A stretch of DNA of 64,000 nt from Terriglobia bacterium (GCA_020072815.1 JAIQGE010000007.1:124001-188000), one strand, 5' to 3'. Positions 33,755 to 42,427 are shown, numbered from the stretch's first letter. Notes: generated by a model not told the origin, from the sequence alone. Program-made: numbers and translations.

Positions 33755-33778
33755 AATCGCCGGAATTGCCAAAAATTG
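33746..33778. repeat. ATTGCCA dispersed repeat copy
   Basis: Three units (GATTGCCATAATCGCCGG, then AATTGCCAAAAATTG) match the core of the tract at 18541-18658. It lies at the 5' end of the DUF3800 gene and makes the first codons of the longest frame look repetitive. Confidence 0.55.
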
Positions 33779-33814
33779 ACGATTGAAAGGCAATGTCATT
33801 CCGGTGGGCGTCGC

Positions 33815-35287
33815 CTATTCCGGCCAGCGGCACGTTACCACGCGCTGCTCGGTGTAGAAGTGCACGGCGTCCTTGCCCAGAGCATGCAAGTCGCCGAAGA
33901 ACGAGTTCTTCCAGCCAGAAAATGAAAAGAACGCCACCGGCGCCGGGACGCCTACGTTGATGCCCACCATGCCGGCGCCCACGTTCTGGGTGAACTCGCG
34001 CGCCGCGCCGCCCGAGCGGGTAAACACCGACGCCGCGTTGCCGTACTCTGACTTGCCAATCACTTCCAGAGCTTCCTGCAAGTCCTTCACCCGGACCACC
34101 GAAAGCACCGGACCAAAAATTTCTTCTTTCGCTACGCGGGAATTGGGATTCACTTTGTCCAGGATGGTCGGGCCGACGAAATACCCCGCGCCCTTGCTGA
34201 CGGCGTCTTTGCGACCATCGCGGGCCAGCACCGCGCCTTCCTTTTCGCCCAGTTCAATGTAGCTGAGAATCCGTTTCCTGGATTCCTCGGTGATGACCGG
34301 GCCCATTTGCGTCTTGGGTTCGCATCCCGCACCCACGCTGAGGTTGTCGGCGGCGCGGACCAGCTCTTTCACCAGCGGATCGCCCACTTCGCCCACGGCC
34401 ACCACGACGCTGGTGGCCAGGCATCGCTCACCGGCGCAGCCAAAGCCCGATCCCATGATGGCCGCAACGGTGGACTTCATGTCCGCGTCCGGCAGCACCA
34501 CAGAATGGTTCTTGGCTCCGCCCAGGGCTTGCACGCGTTTCCCGTTGTTGGCGGCGGTTTGATAAATGTAACGCGCAATCGCGCTGGAGCCGACGAACGA
34601 CACCGCCTTCACGCGCGCGTCTGTCAGCAACTGGTCCACCGTGCTCTTGGCGCCATGCACCAGGTTGAGTACGCCGGCCGGCAACCCGGCTTCATGCGCC
34701 AGCTCCACCATGCGGACCGCGGTGCGCGGGACTCTATCGGACGGCTTGAGCACAAACGTGTTGCCGCAGGCGATGGCCATGGGAAACATCCACATGGGGA
34801 CCATGAAAGGGAAGTTGAACGGAGTGATGCCCACGCATACGCCGATGGCGTTGCGCGTGGACCATCCGTCCACGCCGGTGCCGACGCGGTCCACGGTTTC
34901 GCCCATCATCAAAGTAGGCGCGCCGCAGGCAAACTCCACGCACTCAATGCCGCGATCGAACGATCCGCGCGCTTCGGCCAGGGTCTTGCCATTTTCTTCG
35001 ACGATCAGCGCGACCAATTCGTCCGCGTGCGCCTCCAGCAGTTCGCGATACTTGAACAGTACTTTGCAGCGCTGGATGACCGGAGTCTTGCTCCACGCGG
35101 GAAACGCCTTGTGCGCTGACGCCACCGCCGCGGAAATTTCCTCTGGCGTGGTGCGCGGTATCTCTGCCACGGCCTCGCCCGTCGCCGGGTTGTATTGAAT
35201 GTCTTTGGGGCCGCGGGAAATGACCGGTTTCCCGTCAATGTAAAGAGGACAGGACTTGAGTTCGGCAGCAGTGGTAGTAGGTGGCAT
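33815..35287 (-). CDS. mmsA: CoA-acylating methylmalonate-semialdehyde dehydrogenase
   Basis: A 490-residue aldehyde dehydrogenase. Landmarks are GITPFNFPFMVPMWMFP (NAD site), KPSDRVPRTAVRM, FVGSSAIARYIY, the catalytic Cys in GCAGERCLATS and the C-terminal signature KNSFFGDLHALGKDAVHFYT, which is specific for the MmsA subfamily. MmsA oxidises methylmalonate or malonate semialdehyde to propionyl-CoA or acetyl-CoA in valine, pyrimidine and inositol breakdown. GGAG precedes the ATG closely. It is divergent from the decarboxylase genes at 35426, with 138 bp between them. Confidence 0.93.
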   Translation of the reverse strand: MPPTTTAAELKSCPLYIDGKPVISRGPKDIQYNPATGEAVAEIPRTTPEEISAAVASAHKAFPAWSKTPVIQRCKVLFKYRELLEAHADELVALIVEENGKTLAEARGSFDRGIECVEFACGAPTLMMGETVDRVGTGVDGWSTRNAIGVCVGITPFNFPFMVPMWMFPMAIACGNTFVLKPSDRVPRTAVRMVELAHEAGLPAGVLNLVHGAKSTVDQLLTDARVKAVSFVGSSAIARYIYQTAANNGKRVQALGGAKNHSVVLPDADMKSTVAAIMGSGFGCAGERCLATSVVVAVGEVGDPLVKELVRAADNLSVGAGCEPKTQMGPVITEESRKRILSYIELGEKEGAVLARDGRKDAVSKGAGYFVGPTILDKVNPNSRVAKEEIFGPVLSVVRVKDLQEALEVIGKSEYGNAASVFTRSGGAAREFTQNVGAGMVGINVGVPAPVAFFSFSGWKNSFFGDLHALGKDAVHFYTEQRVVTCRWPE

Positions 35288-35425
35288 GGGGTCTCCGAGA
35301 TCTTCATTTTACAACGCAGGCTGCACCCGGGGCGGCGGAAAGCGCGAATCTCGTGCGGCGGACGACGTCAGTCACGCGCCTGCTTTGCGCTTCGCCTGAT
35401 TTCTTGTAAACTCCTCCTTCTTCCT

Positions 35426-35941
35426 ATGCCCGTATCGCTGAACAATTCGCGCGTGGTCTACGATGCCCTCAAGAAATGCGGCATCGGGCTGGTGTCCGCT
35501 CTGCCGGAGACCTGGCTGGTGCACCTGATCCGAATGGCGGAAGACGACCCGCAGATGATCCTGGTCCGTCTGGCCAAAGAAGAAGAAGGCGTGGGAATTT
35601 CCGCCGGAGCGCATTTTGCCGGAGTCAAGTCCGCCATGCTCATGCAGAACCACGGCTTCCTGGCCAGCGTGAACGGCATTGTCAGCTTTGCCCAACTGTA
35701 CCGGATGCCGCTGCTCATGCTGATCAGCTATCGCGGACACTTTGGCGAGCGCGATCCCTGGCAGACCCAGGGCGGCAGCGTCACCGAACCTGTGCTGCAT
35801 TCGCTGGGAATCCCCTATGACTTTCTCGACGACCCGGCCAAAGTGGAGAAACGCATCGCCGACGCACAGACCCTGGCCTACAGTCGGCTGCATCCCGTGG
35901 CGCTGCTGCTCATGCGCGACCTCATGTGGGAGGAAGCGTGA
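35426..35941 (+). CDS. ThDP-dependent decarboxylase, alpha (PYR-domain) subunit, ComD-like
   Basis: A 171-residue cytosolic protein with the ThDP-binding PYR domain only. It starts MPVSLNNSRVVYDALKKCGI and has LAKEEEGVGISAGAHFAG, where the Glu activates the cofactor, and QNHGFLASVNGIVSFAQLY. It resembles the alpha subunit of sulfopyruvate decarboxylase (ComD) and the front half of phosphonopyruvate decarboxylase. The partner PP-domain gene follows with a 1-nt overlap. The longer upstream frame to 35195 overlaps the divergent promoter region and lacks family match. Confidence 0.82.
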   Translation: MPVSLNNSRVVYDALKKCGIGLVSALPETWLVHLIRMAEDDPQMILVRLAKEEEGVGISAGAHFAGVKSAMLMQNHGFLASVNGIVSFAQLYRMPLLMLISYRGHFGERDPWQTQGGSVTEPVLHSLGIPYDFLDDPAKVEKRIADAQTLAYSRLHPVALLLMRDLMWEEA

Positions 35942-36549
35942 TGATGCAACGCGTGGAATGCATGCGGGCAATTCACAGCCAGCTGGATAACTGCCTGGTG
36001 GTGACCATCATGGGCGCCGTGGCCGCGGAGTTGCAGTCCATCGGCCACCGGCCCAACTTTTTCTACCTGCAGCACGCCATGGGGCTGGCCTCTTCCACCG
36101 GACTGGGTCTGGCGCTTTGCCTGCCTGACCAGAAAGTTGTGGTCTTCGATGGCGACGGCTCCGTCCTGATGAACCTGGGCGGCTTTACCACGCTGGCGCG
36201 CTATCGCCCGAGGAATTTTGTCCACGTGATTTTTGATAATGAGAGCCTGTTGTCTGTCGGCGGATTTCCCACGGCGACGTCAACCGGCAGCGATCTGGCC
36301 GGCATCGCACGCGCTTCCGGGGTCCCCCACGCACAAACGGTGACTACCATGGAGGAGTTCACGCGGGCCTTTGACGAAGCGATGCGGGCCAACGATCTAA
36401 GCTGCATCGTAGCCAAAGTGGAAGCCGTGGGGCCGAAGGCATACGTCACTGGCTTGTCGTTGCTGGAAAACAGGTTTCAGTTCAAGCGGCATATTGAGAA
36501 TCTGGCGGCAAAATCTCACCACGGAGACACGGAGGCACGGAGGAAGTAG
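35941..36549 (+). CDS. ThDP-dependent decarboxylase, beta (PP-domain) subunit, ComE-like
   Basis: A 202-residue protein carrying the ThDP pyrophosphate-binding domain. The motif is FDGDGSVLMNLGGFTTLARY (GDGS to N), followed by HVIFDNESLLSVGG. It pairs with the upstream PYR subunit to make a two-chain 2-oxoacid decarboxylase, like sulfopyruvate or phosphonopyruvate decarboxylase. Its ATG overlaps the preceding TGA by 1 nt and GGAGG lies at 35928-35932. The last about 13 residues (SHHGDTEARRK) are translated from a dispersed intergenic repeat, so the gene seems to have gained a new 3' end. Confidence 0.82.
   Translation: MMQRVECMRAIHSQLDNCLVVTIMGAVAAELQSIGHRPNFFYLQHAMGLASSTGLGLALCLPDQKVVVFDGDGSVLMNLGGFTTLARYRPRNFVHVIFDNESLLSVGGFPTATSTGSDLAGIARASGVPHAQTVTTMEEFTRAFDEAMRANDLSCIVAKVEAVGPKAYVTGLSLLENRFQFKRHIENLAAKSHHGDTEARRK
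36517..36543 (+). repeat. Dispersed ACCACGGAGG repeat, copy 1
   Basis: CACCACGGAGACACGGAGGC then ACGGAGG. It overlaps the 3' end of the decarboxylase beta gene. Related copies lie on the other strand at 36651-36675 and 54651-54677. Confidence 0.7.
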
Positions 36550-36650
36550 GGGATTTGCATTTGTGGCGGCGACTTTTCCGGCGAGTCCGCGAGTTTGGCA
36601 CCGTGCGTCGTGAGATTGATCAAGGATTTGAAGCTGCCTGCCGTGTTGTT

Positions 36651-36675
36651 CTCCGTGTCTCAGTGCCTCCGTGGT
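36651..36675 (-). repeat. Dispersed ACCACGGAGG repeat, copy 2
   Basis: Read on the minus strand it is ACCACGGAGGCACTGAGACA followed by CGGAG. It differs from the copy at 54651-54675 by one base and faces copy 1, giving an inverted pair 107 bp apart. Confidence 0.7.
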
Positions 36676-36710
36676 AGAAGTGTTCGTTGCGTCGTAAAAG
36701 GAGCCCAATC

Positions 36711-37487
36711 ATGGCCAACGTCCTCACAGAACTTGTCGCGCAGTTGAACCAGGGCACGCTTCGCGTGGTGGATCTAACGCAACCGCTCAGCGCGCAGACG
36801 CCGCTGCTGCCCTTGCCGCCGCAGTGGCCGAACACGCCGCAGTTCAAGATGTGGGAGATCTCCCGCTATGACGATCGCGGTCCCGCGTGGTACTGGAACG
36901 GTTTTGAGACCGGCGAGCATACCGGCACGCACTTTGACGCGCCCATCCACTGGGTGAGCGGCAAAGACCTGCCGGAGAACAGCGTGGACAAGATCAATCC
37001 GCGGAAGTTTGTCGGCCCGGCGTGCGTGATTGACGTGGTGGCCGACGTCGCTAAAGACCCCGACTTCCTGCTCACCGTGGAGCGGGTGAAGCAGTGGGAG
37101 TCGCAGAATGGACGGATTCCCGCCGGAGCCTGGGTGCTGTTTCGCACCGGATGGTCCAAGCGCACCGATCCCGAGCGGTACATCAATCTGCAAAAAGACG
37201 GACCGCACACGCCGGGTTTCGTGAAAGAGTGTTCAGAGTTCTTGTCCAAGGAGCGCGACGTGCTGGGCGTGGGCGTGGAAACCGTGGGCACCGACGCCGG
37301 GCGCGCGGCGATGTTTGATCCGCCATTTCCCAATCACTACATCATGCACGGCAGCGGCAAGTTCGGCCTGGCCGGACTTTGCAATCTCGACCAGCTTCCG
37401 GCCACCGGCGCGGTGGTGATCGCCGCTCCGCTGAAGATAGTGAATGGATCAGGGAGCCCGTTGAGGGTGATTGCGATTACGCCCTAG
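36711..37487 (+). CDS. Cyclase-family (kynurenine formamidase-like) metal hydrolase
   Basis: A 258-residue protein of the cyclase family (PF04199). The metal-binding motif is EHTGTHFDAPIHW near residue 80, of the standard HxGTHxDxPxH type. Other landmarks are GAWVLFRTGW and the C-terminal GLAGLCNLDQLPATGAVVIAAP. Relatives hydrolyse amides or lactones such as N-formylkynurenine or isatin; this substrate is unknown. AAGGAG precedes the ATG at 36711. It follows the two decarboxylase genes on the same strand, but repeats lie between, so cotranscription is uncertain. Confidence 0.86.
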   Translation: MANVLTELVAQLNQGTLRVVDLTQPLSAQTPLLPLPPQWPNTPQFKMWEISRYDDRGPAWYWNGFETGEHTGTHFDAPIHWVSGKDLPENSVDKINPRKFVGPACVIDVVADVAKDPDFLLTVERVKQWESQNGRIPAGAWVLFRTGWSKRTDPERYINLQKDGPHTPGFVKECSEFLSKERDVLGVGVETVGTDAGRAAMFDPPFPNHYIMHGSGKFGLAGLCNLDQLPATGAVVIAAPLKIVNGSGSPLRVIAITP

Positions 37488-37576
37488 CTCTTTCTTCATC
37501 CCGAGCGGAGCGAGGGAGCCCTATCGTTACCATGATGCAGTTTGCCGCGAATGCACGCGAAGGAACACGAATAAAG

Positions 37577-40564
37577 TTACAGCGTGGCCCTGTGCACGAT
37601 GCCCGCCAGCACGCGGTTACGTTCGAACTCGCTGCGGATGGAGTCCGCGATCCTGATGTAATTCTCGCGCAAGGCGCCTTCCAGCGGATATTTCCTGGCT
37701 ACGGCCTGCAGCACGCGTGATTTTTCAAAATCGCTCTTGATGCGGCCGGCGGCATCAATCAGTTTCCCCAGGTTGGCGTTGCTGAGCTTGGTGCTCTCCA
37801 GCAAGGCCAGCAAGCTGCGAGAACGCTCAAAGTCGGACTTCATGGAGTCCACCGTGTTCAGGTAGCTGGCGGTCTGTTTTTCGTCCAACTTGCCTTTTTG
37901 CGTCAGGACCAGCAGCAGGCGCGACTTCTCGTAATCGGAGCTGATGGTCGCCGTGGCGTCCATGATCTGGTTGGTCTGATTGAGAGCCAGTTGGTACTTC
38001 TGCATGGGAGCCAGCAGATCACGCGACTTTTCGTAGTCAGACTTAATGGAAGCAACCATCTTGAGATAGAGGTCCAGGTAGGACTGGTCAAACGAGGGCA
38101 GGTTGAGCAGCGAGAGGAGAATGCGTGACTTCTCGAAGTCGCTCTTGATGCTGGCGGCTGAATCCAGCGCCAGGCGAACGTTCTCTTTGGAAAGGTTTGG
38201 CCGCTTGAGCAGTTCGATCAGTACGCGCGAGTGCTCGAAGTCGCTCTTGAGCTTGCCCGTCGCGTTGAGAAAGGCGCTGCGGGAAGCTTCGTCGGCGAGG
38301 TCGTATTGCTTGCTCACTTCCATGAGCACGCGGGCCAGTTCAAAGTCGCTGGTGATCTGCTGGCCGGCCTGGTTGATGATGCGAACAACGATGGGTCCCG
38401 GCAGCTTGGGCTGCTCCAGCAGTTTGCGGAAATAGCGCCCGCGGACGAAGTCGCCCTGCAGGTTGTTGATTTCATCCAGGACAGCATTGGGGCCGCCCTT
38501 GGCCAGCAGCCTGGGCACGCGCGTATCGGCCGCGAAGCCGGTGCTGCGCTCCAAAGCCAGCAAGAAACTGGAGAACCAGGTCTTGGCTTCGCCTTCAAAC
38601 GGCTGCTGCTTGTCATTGATCTTATAGACGTACTGCAGCCCGCTGCTCGAAGGAGTGACTTTTATGTAACGCAAAGTTGAACCCTTCCGTTCACTCACTT
38701 CAAAGTAGCCGCCGGAAGAGATGCTCTGGATCTCCATGGCGTCAGCGTTGAAAGTGATCTCTCCTTCGGAGCGAAGATCAACGCTGCAGTCGTCGCCTGA
38801 CCAACTGGCGGTCCAGCGCCTGTAGCCGCCATTGTTGTTGCTCTCCATGTTCATGTGATGGAGCTTGGCGCGCGTGCCGCAGACGTTGAGATCACCCGCG
38901 CCAGGAGCCGCGGGAGCTGAGGGCGCTGCGGGCGCCGCGGGCGCAGATGGAACTCCTGGGGCCGCAGGAACAGCAGGGGCTGATGGAGCGCTTGGCGCAG
39001 CTTGCGCGACCAGCGCCGCGCGCTCGGCTTCAACCAGCTGGAATTGATCCAGGAGGGCCAGTTGCGCGCGAAGGTCAGCAACACGCGCCTGCAATTCTTC
39101 GGCACTGCCTTGTTTGTCTTGCATCCTGGCTTGCAGCTCAGCCAGGCGAGCGCGCAACTCGGCGAGGCGTCCATCATCTGAAGTTGTAGCGACAGGAGCT
39201 TCCGCCAAGACCGGTCCAGAACCGTCCAACACAGCCAACGGTGCGCTCGCGCTGCTCGGGTCTGCGGCGACGGCCGGTGTCGAAGCCGCGGTTCCCGAGC
39301 TTGCTTTCTGCGCGCCAATTGGGGCGGCAGGAGTGCTGGTCTGCGCGGGGCGCATGGCGCCCAGCGGCAGCACAACCGCCAGGACCAGCGCGGCGATAGC
39401 GATCGCGCTGCCGCGGGAAACCGCGCCCCGGCGCGCTGCTGGGTTCAGCACGGCCAGGACGCGTCCTTCAAGCTGCGAGCGTCGGGCCATGGCCAGCGCT
39501 GCGTTCAACTGCGGCCGGCGAAGTTCAGACACAATGTCCAGCAATTCATGCGCGTAGTCAGAAGCCTTGGTTCCGGTGGCCAGCACGTGATCATCGCAAG
39601 CATGCTCGCGTTCGGCGCGCATGGCGCGGACGTTGAGCCATACCAGAGGATGGAACCAGTACAGAGCGGCGGCCACTTGCGCCACAGCCTGCGCCAGAGA
39701 GTCCAGGCGGCCGATGTGCGCGAGTTCATGATTGAGAATCGCGGTCCGCCGCAACTCTGACCACTCGTGATGGTCGGGCGGCAAGATGATGATGGGATGC
39801 AGCGTTCCAACTGCAAGGGGAACATCCACTTCATCGCTCACGCGCAGTGCGACGCGGCGCCGGATTCCCAGCGCGCGCGCCAATTCGTCAGCCTGGTATA
39901 CGGGTGCTTCGTGGTAGAGCGGAGTAGCGCGGCGAACCAGCCGGGTCACGCGGAGCACTGCGGCAATCCATCGAGTAGCAAACAACAAAGTCCCAAGCAG
40001 CCATACCAGCGCAAGAGCCGGCCAGTTCACAGTAAATTTCTGCTCTACGGGAATTGAGGAGACTGCGGCGAGCGCCGGTCGCGCGACGGCCGAAGTTGGG
40101 GCAGAGGTGTCAACCGCTCTCCAGGTCTGGACTTCATGTGACGTTCTGGCGGGAGGCGATGGCTTGGCAACGCGCGCGATTCTGCGGTTGTGGGGCAGAG
40201 TACCGGCGGCGTCGGCTGAGGGTGAAGCCATGGTCCTGTCTGTCGAAAGAGAGGTTACGGCGAAATGCTCTGCCTGAAAAGTCGCGACGGGTGCAACGTC
40301 CGCTGGCAAAGTACTCGCGGTCGCAGGCTGCAGAGCAGTCGCCGGCATGAAATCCGGAATGCCTTTCACGTGCCACGCGGGCAAGAGATGTCCGGAGAAA
40401 GGAAGCAGGAGCAAAGCGCTGAGAACAATGGTCCGCACCATGTGGCGCGCGGATGCAGAACGCTGCTTGAGGAGCCATCCGGCAGCCCAGGCCAGCGCCA
40501 GCAGCACGGTTGCTTTCACGGTTGTATCCAGAATGAGTGCGGAGATAGAAACAAGCGTGCTCAT
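37577..40564 (-). CDS. BlaR1-like M56 metallopeptidase with nine C-terminal tandem repeats
   Basis: A 995-residue membrane protein. The N-terminal half has hydrophobic segments (about residues 5-33, 46-62, 182-200) and the zinc motif HELAH at 279-283 with EREHACDD near 318-325. A further membrane segment lies at 387-403. Then come a coiled coil (about 466-520), an Ala/Pro linker (522-555), a beta-rich domain of about 130 residues, and nine repeats of about 34 residues, each headed by a (I/M)KSDFEKSR-like motif. M56 proteins sense a signal outside and cleave a BlaI repressor inside. The repeat tail is not part of the usual BlaR1. It starts 2 bp after blaI and is clearly in the same operon. Confidence 0.88.
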   Translation of the reverse strand: MSTLVSISALILDTTVKATVLLALAWAAGWLLKQRSASARHMVRTIVLSALLLLPFSGHLLPAWHVKGIPDFMPATALQPATASTLPADVAPVATFQAEHFAVTSLSTDRTMASPSADAAGTLPHNRRIARVAKPSPPARTSHEVQTWRAVDTSAPTSAVARPALAAVSSIPVEQKFTVNWPALALVWLLGTLLFATRWIAAVLRVTRLVRRATPLYHEAPVYQADELARALGIRRRVALRVSDEVDVPLAVGTLHPIIILPPDHHEWSELRRTAILNHELAHIGRLDSLAQAVAQVAAALYWFHPLVWLNVRAMRAEREHACDDHVLATGTKASDYAHELLDIVSELRRPQLNAALAMARRSQLEGRVLAVLNPAARRGAVSRGSAIAIAALVLAVVLPLGAMRPAQTSTPAAPIGAQKASSGTAASTPAVAADPSSASAPLAVLDGSGPVLAEAPVATTSDDGRLAELRARLAELQARMQDKQGSAEELQARVADLRAQLALLDQFQLVEAERAALVAQAAPSAPSAPAVPAAPGVPSAPAAPAAPSAPAAPGAGDLNVCGTRAKLHHMNMESNNNGGYRRWTASWSGDDCSVDLRSEGEITFNADAMEIQSISSGGYFEVSERKGSTLRYIKVTPSSSGLQYVYKINDKQQPFEGEAKTWFSSFLLALERSTGFAADTRVPRLLAKGGPNAVLDEINNLQGDFVRGRYFRKLLEQPKLPGPIVVRIINQAGQQITSDFELARVLMEVSKQYDLADEASRSAFLNATGKLKSDFEHSRVLIELLKRPNLSKENVRLALDSAASIKSDFEKSRILLSLLNLPSFDQSYLDLYLKMVASIKSDYEKSRDLLAPMQKYQLALNQTNQIMDATATISSDYEKSRLLLVLTQKGKLDEKQTASYLNTVDSMKSDFERSRSLLALLESTKLSNANLGKLIDAAGRIKSDFEKSRVLQAVARKYPLEGALRENYIRIADSIRSEFERNRVLAGIVHRATL

Positions 40565-40566
40565 GT

Positions 40567-40968
40567 TTACCGGCCCTCCTGCTGCGCTTTCTTGATCATC
40601 TGTGACAGGTACTGTTTCTCGCGGGCGGAAAGTTTGGCGTCTGACATTTCCAGCAACGCCGCCACGGCCCGCTCCGGCGATCCGCCAAAGAAAGTCTTCA
40701 CCATATGCTGCAGTGCGGACTCGCGGACCTGGCCTGTGTCCTGCGCCGGAAGGTAGACGTATTTGAGGCCTTCTTGCTCATGCCGCAAGTAGCCCTTGTC
40801 TTCCAGAAAACCCAGCATGGCGCGGACGGCCGAGTAGCTGGGCGGGTCCGGCAAATCACCGCGCACTTCCGAGACAGAGGCTTTGCCGCGGCGGTAGATC
40901 ACGTCCATAATCTGGCGCTCGCGTCGGCCCAGTTGGAGAGGTTGTTCGCTGCGCTTTTCTTGTGGCAT
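40567..40968 (-). CDS. BlaI/MecI/CopY-family transcriptional repressor
   Basis: A 133-residue winged-helix repressor. The DNA-binding part is LGRRERQIMDVIYRRGKASVSEV, followed by YSAVRAMLGFLEDKGYL and YLPAQD. The C-terminal half holds the dimer helices and the region in which M56 partners cleave. It should bind the palindromes at 40993-41027 that overlap its own promoter and so repress itself and the M56 gene. The M56 gene begins 2 bp after its stop. Confidence 0.92.
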   Translation of the reverse strand: MPQEKRSEQPLQLGRRERQIMDVIYRRGKASVSEVRGDLPDPPSYSAVRAMLGFLEDKGYLRHEQEGLKYVYLPAQDTGQVRESALQHMVKTFFGGSPERAVAALLEMSDAKLSAREKQYLSQMIKKAQQEGR

Positions 40969-40992
40969 GGGGCTCCGATGAGTCTCACTATT

Positions 40993-41039
40993 GTGCTAGT
41001 GCACTAGCACATGCTAGTACATTAGCAGGAATTGTCAAG
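40993..41039 (-). promoter_or_regulatory. BlaI-type operators and promoter
   Basis: A perfect 18-bp palindrome, GTGCTAGTGCACTAGCAC, lies at 40993-41010. A second imperfect one (TGCTAGTACATTAGCA) lies at 41012-41027. On the minus strand TTGACA is at 41039-41034, so the operators cover the spacer, -10 and start region. This is the usual autorepression layout. Confidence 0.8.
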
Positions 41040-41111
41040 AGGGTCCGCGCACTTTTTTTTGACGAACGAAAGCGCGGAAGATCAACCTGAGATCGAGCAG
41101 GTTGGCGGTCT

Positions 41112-41954
41112 TTATATCCCGATTCCCGCCAGCTTTGCGGTTTCCGCCCAAAGCCGCTGGGCGGCAGCGTCGTCCTGGGCTTCTTTGGTCGGCGTGGCGA
41201 CGCGGCATTTGTAGAAATACTGGCCGCTCACGCGGGTCACGGCGTCGGACGACGCCAGATACACAATGGTCTCAGCGCCTTTTTCCGGCGAGATGGCAAA
41301 AAGTTTCGCGGCACGCACCACGTAAGAAAAGAAGCCGCCGCTCTGGTCCCCGAAACGCGTGGACACAAAGCCGGGATGCAGCGTGTTGACGGTTACGTGC
41401 GTTCCCGCCCATCGCCGCGCCAGCTCGCGGGTAAACAGGATGTTGCAGAGCTTGGAGCGCCCGTAAACTTTCATGCCGCGATAGCTGCCGGAGGACTGCA
41501 AATCGTTGAAGTCCAGCTGGTTGCCTTTGTGCGCGTCGGACGCGGTGTTGATGACCCGCGAGGGCGCCGAAGCGACCAGGCGCTCGCGCAAGCCATGGGC
41601 CATCACAAAGTACGACATGTGATTGAGGGCAAAGGTGAGTTCCAGGCCGTCTTCCGTGACTTGGCGCGAATTGAACAACGCGCCGGCGTTGTTGATGAAC
41701 ACGTCAATGCGCGGTTCGGCGGCGGCAATCTCCGCAGCCACGCGCTTCATCTCCTGCAGGCGCGAGAGATCGGCGTAATGAACGGTGTGATTGATGTCCG
41801 GCGCCAGCTCACGCAGCTTTGACAACACTTGCTCGGCGCGAGTCTTATCGCGCGCCACCAGCACCAGGCGCGCGCCTTTTTTGGCGAGTTCCTCGGCAGC
41901 GACCAAGCCGATGCCGGAAGTGGCTCCGGTAATGACCACAGTTTTTTCCCGCAT
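41112..41954 (-). CDS. Short-chain dehydrogenase (retinol-dehydrogenase-like)
   Basis: A 280-residue SDR. It has TGATSGIGLVAAEEL, FINNAGALF, NTASDAHKG in place of the usual SS before the active site, and the YGRSKLCNILF Tyr-Lys pair. This layout is that of the retinol dehydrogenase/WW-domain oxidoreductase-like SDRs. The natural substrate is unknown. ATG 41954 follows AGAGGAG; a longer frame to 42068 adds an unlikely Cys-rich tail. It reads toward the BlaI promoter region and is not part of that operon. Confidence 0.88.
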   Translation of the reverse strand: MREKTVVITGATSGIGLVAAEELAKKGARLVLVARDKTRAEQVLSKLRELAPDINHTVHYADLSRLQEMKRVAAEIAAAEPRIDVFINNAGALFNSRQVTEDGLELTFALNHMSYFVMAHGLRERLVASAPSRVINTASDAHKGNQLDFNDLQSSGSYRGMKVYGRSKLCNILFTRELARRWAGTHVTVNTLHPGFVSTRFGDQSGGFFSYVVRAAKLFAISPEKGAETIVYLASSDAVTRVSGQYFYKCRVATPTKEAQDDAAAQRLWAETAKLAGIGI

Positions 41955-42286
41955 GGATTCTCCTCTTATGACCCAAAAGAGCTTGGTGGCGAGACACGCT
42001 GTCGCAGCCCTGTGACATTGTGTCACAGGCGGCTGTTCCTTGCGCGGACCGTTGCCCATTGCTTTCAATAGCTTGCGACTGCATGCGTTTGGCAGCCCGC
42101 CTGCATTATGAACAGGCAGACGGGAAAGCTAAGTTGAGCGCCGGCTATCAGATGTTAGGGCAAAGTTGAGCAAGAGACAGATAGCGGGAGCGCCGGTAGC
42201 GATGAGCCAATGCTGAGTGGTACAGCTAAGCATCAAAGCGCAATTGTAGTAGCGGTGATTTGAACGCAAGCGACCCTAGCTGTAAA

Positions 42287-42401
42287 TCCGGTTAAACGGC
42301 CGGACTGACAAGTCAAAGTACAACCCTCTCTTCTCAGGTGTAGGTAGATAACAAACGAGCAAACACTTACCGGGCAGTCTCGCAAACTGCCCGGCCTTTT
42401 T
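42287..42401 (+). ncRNA. Candidate small RNA with orphan intrinsic terminator
   Basis: A strong rho-independent terminator lies at 42370-42401 in plus orientation, but no protein gene on that strand lies upstream; the preceding gene is on the minus strand. Just upstream are TCCGG/CCGGA (42287-42304) and GACT/AGTC (42303-42314) hairpins, which share two bases and so compete. A possible promoter is TTGAAC near 42260 with TGTAAA at 42281. I could not match it to a known RNA family. Confidence 0.45.
42370..42401 (+). terminator. Strong intrinsic terminator without an upstream gene
   Basis: CCGGGCAGT pairs perfectly with ACTGCCCGG around CTCGCAA, and CC plus TTTTT follows at once. On the minus strand no T-run follows the stem, so it works in the plus direction. 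Confidence 0.85.
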
Positions 42402-42427
42402 CCTTGGGAGGTTTCTGCAATGGTCTG

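Noticed and set aside
37577-38480. Regular DNA repeats that might suggest a CRISPR array
   Set aside because: They are about 102 bp apart, degenerate, in frame, and encode the protein repeats of the M56 sensor. No CRISPR array or cas gene is present.
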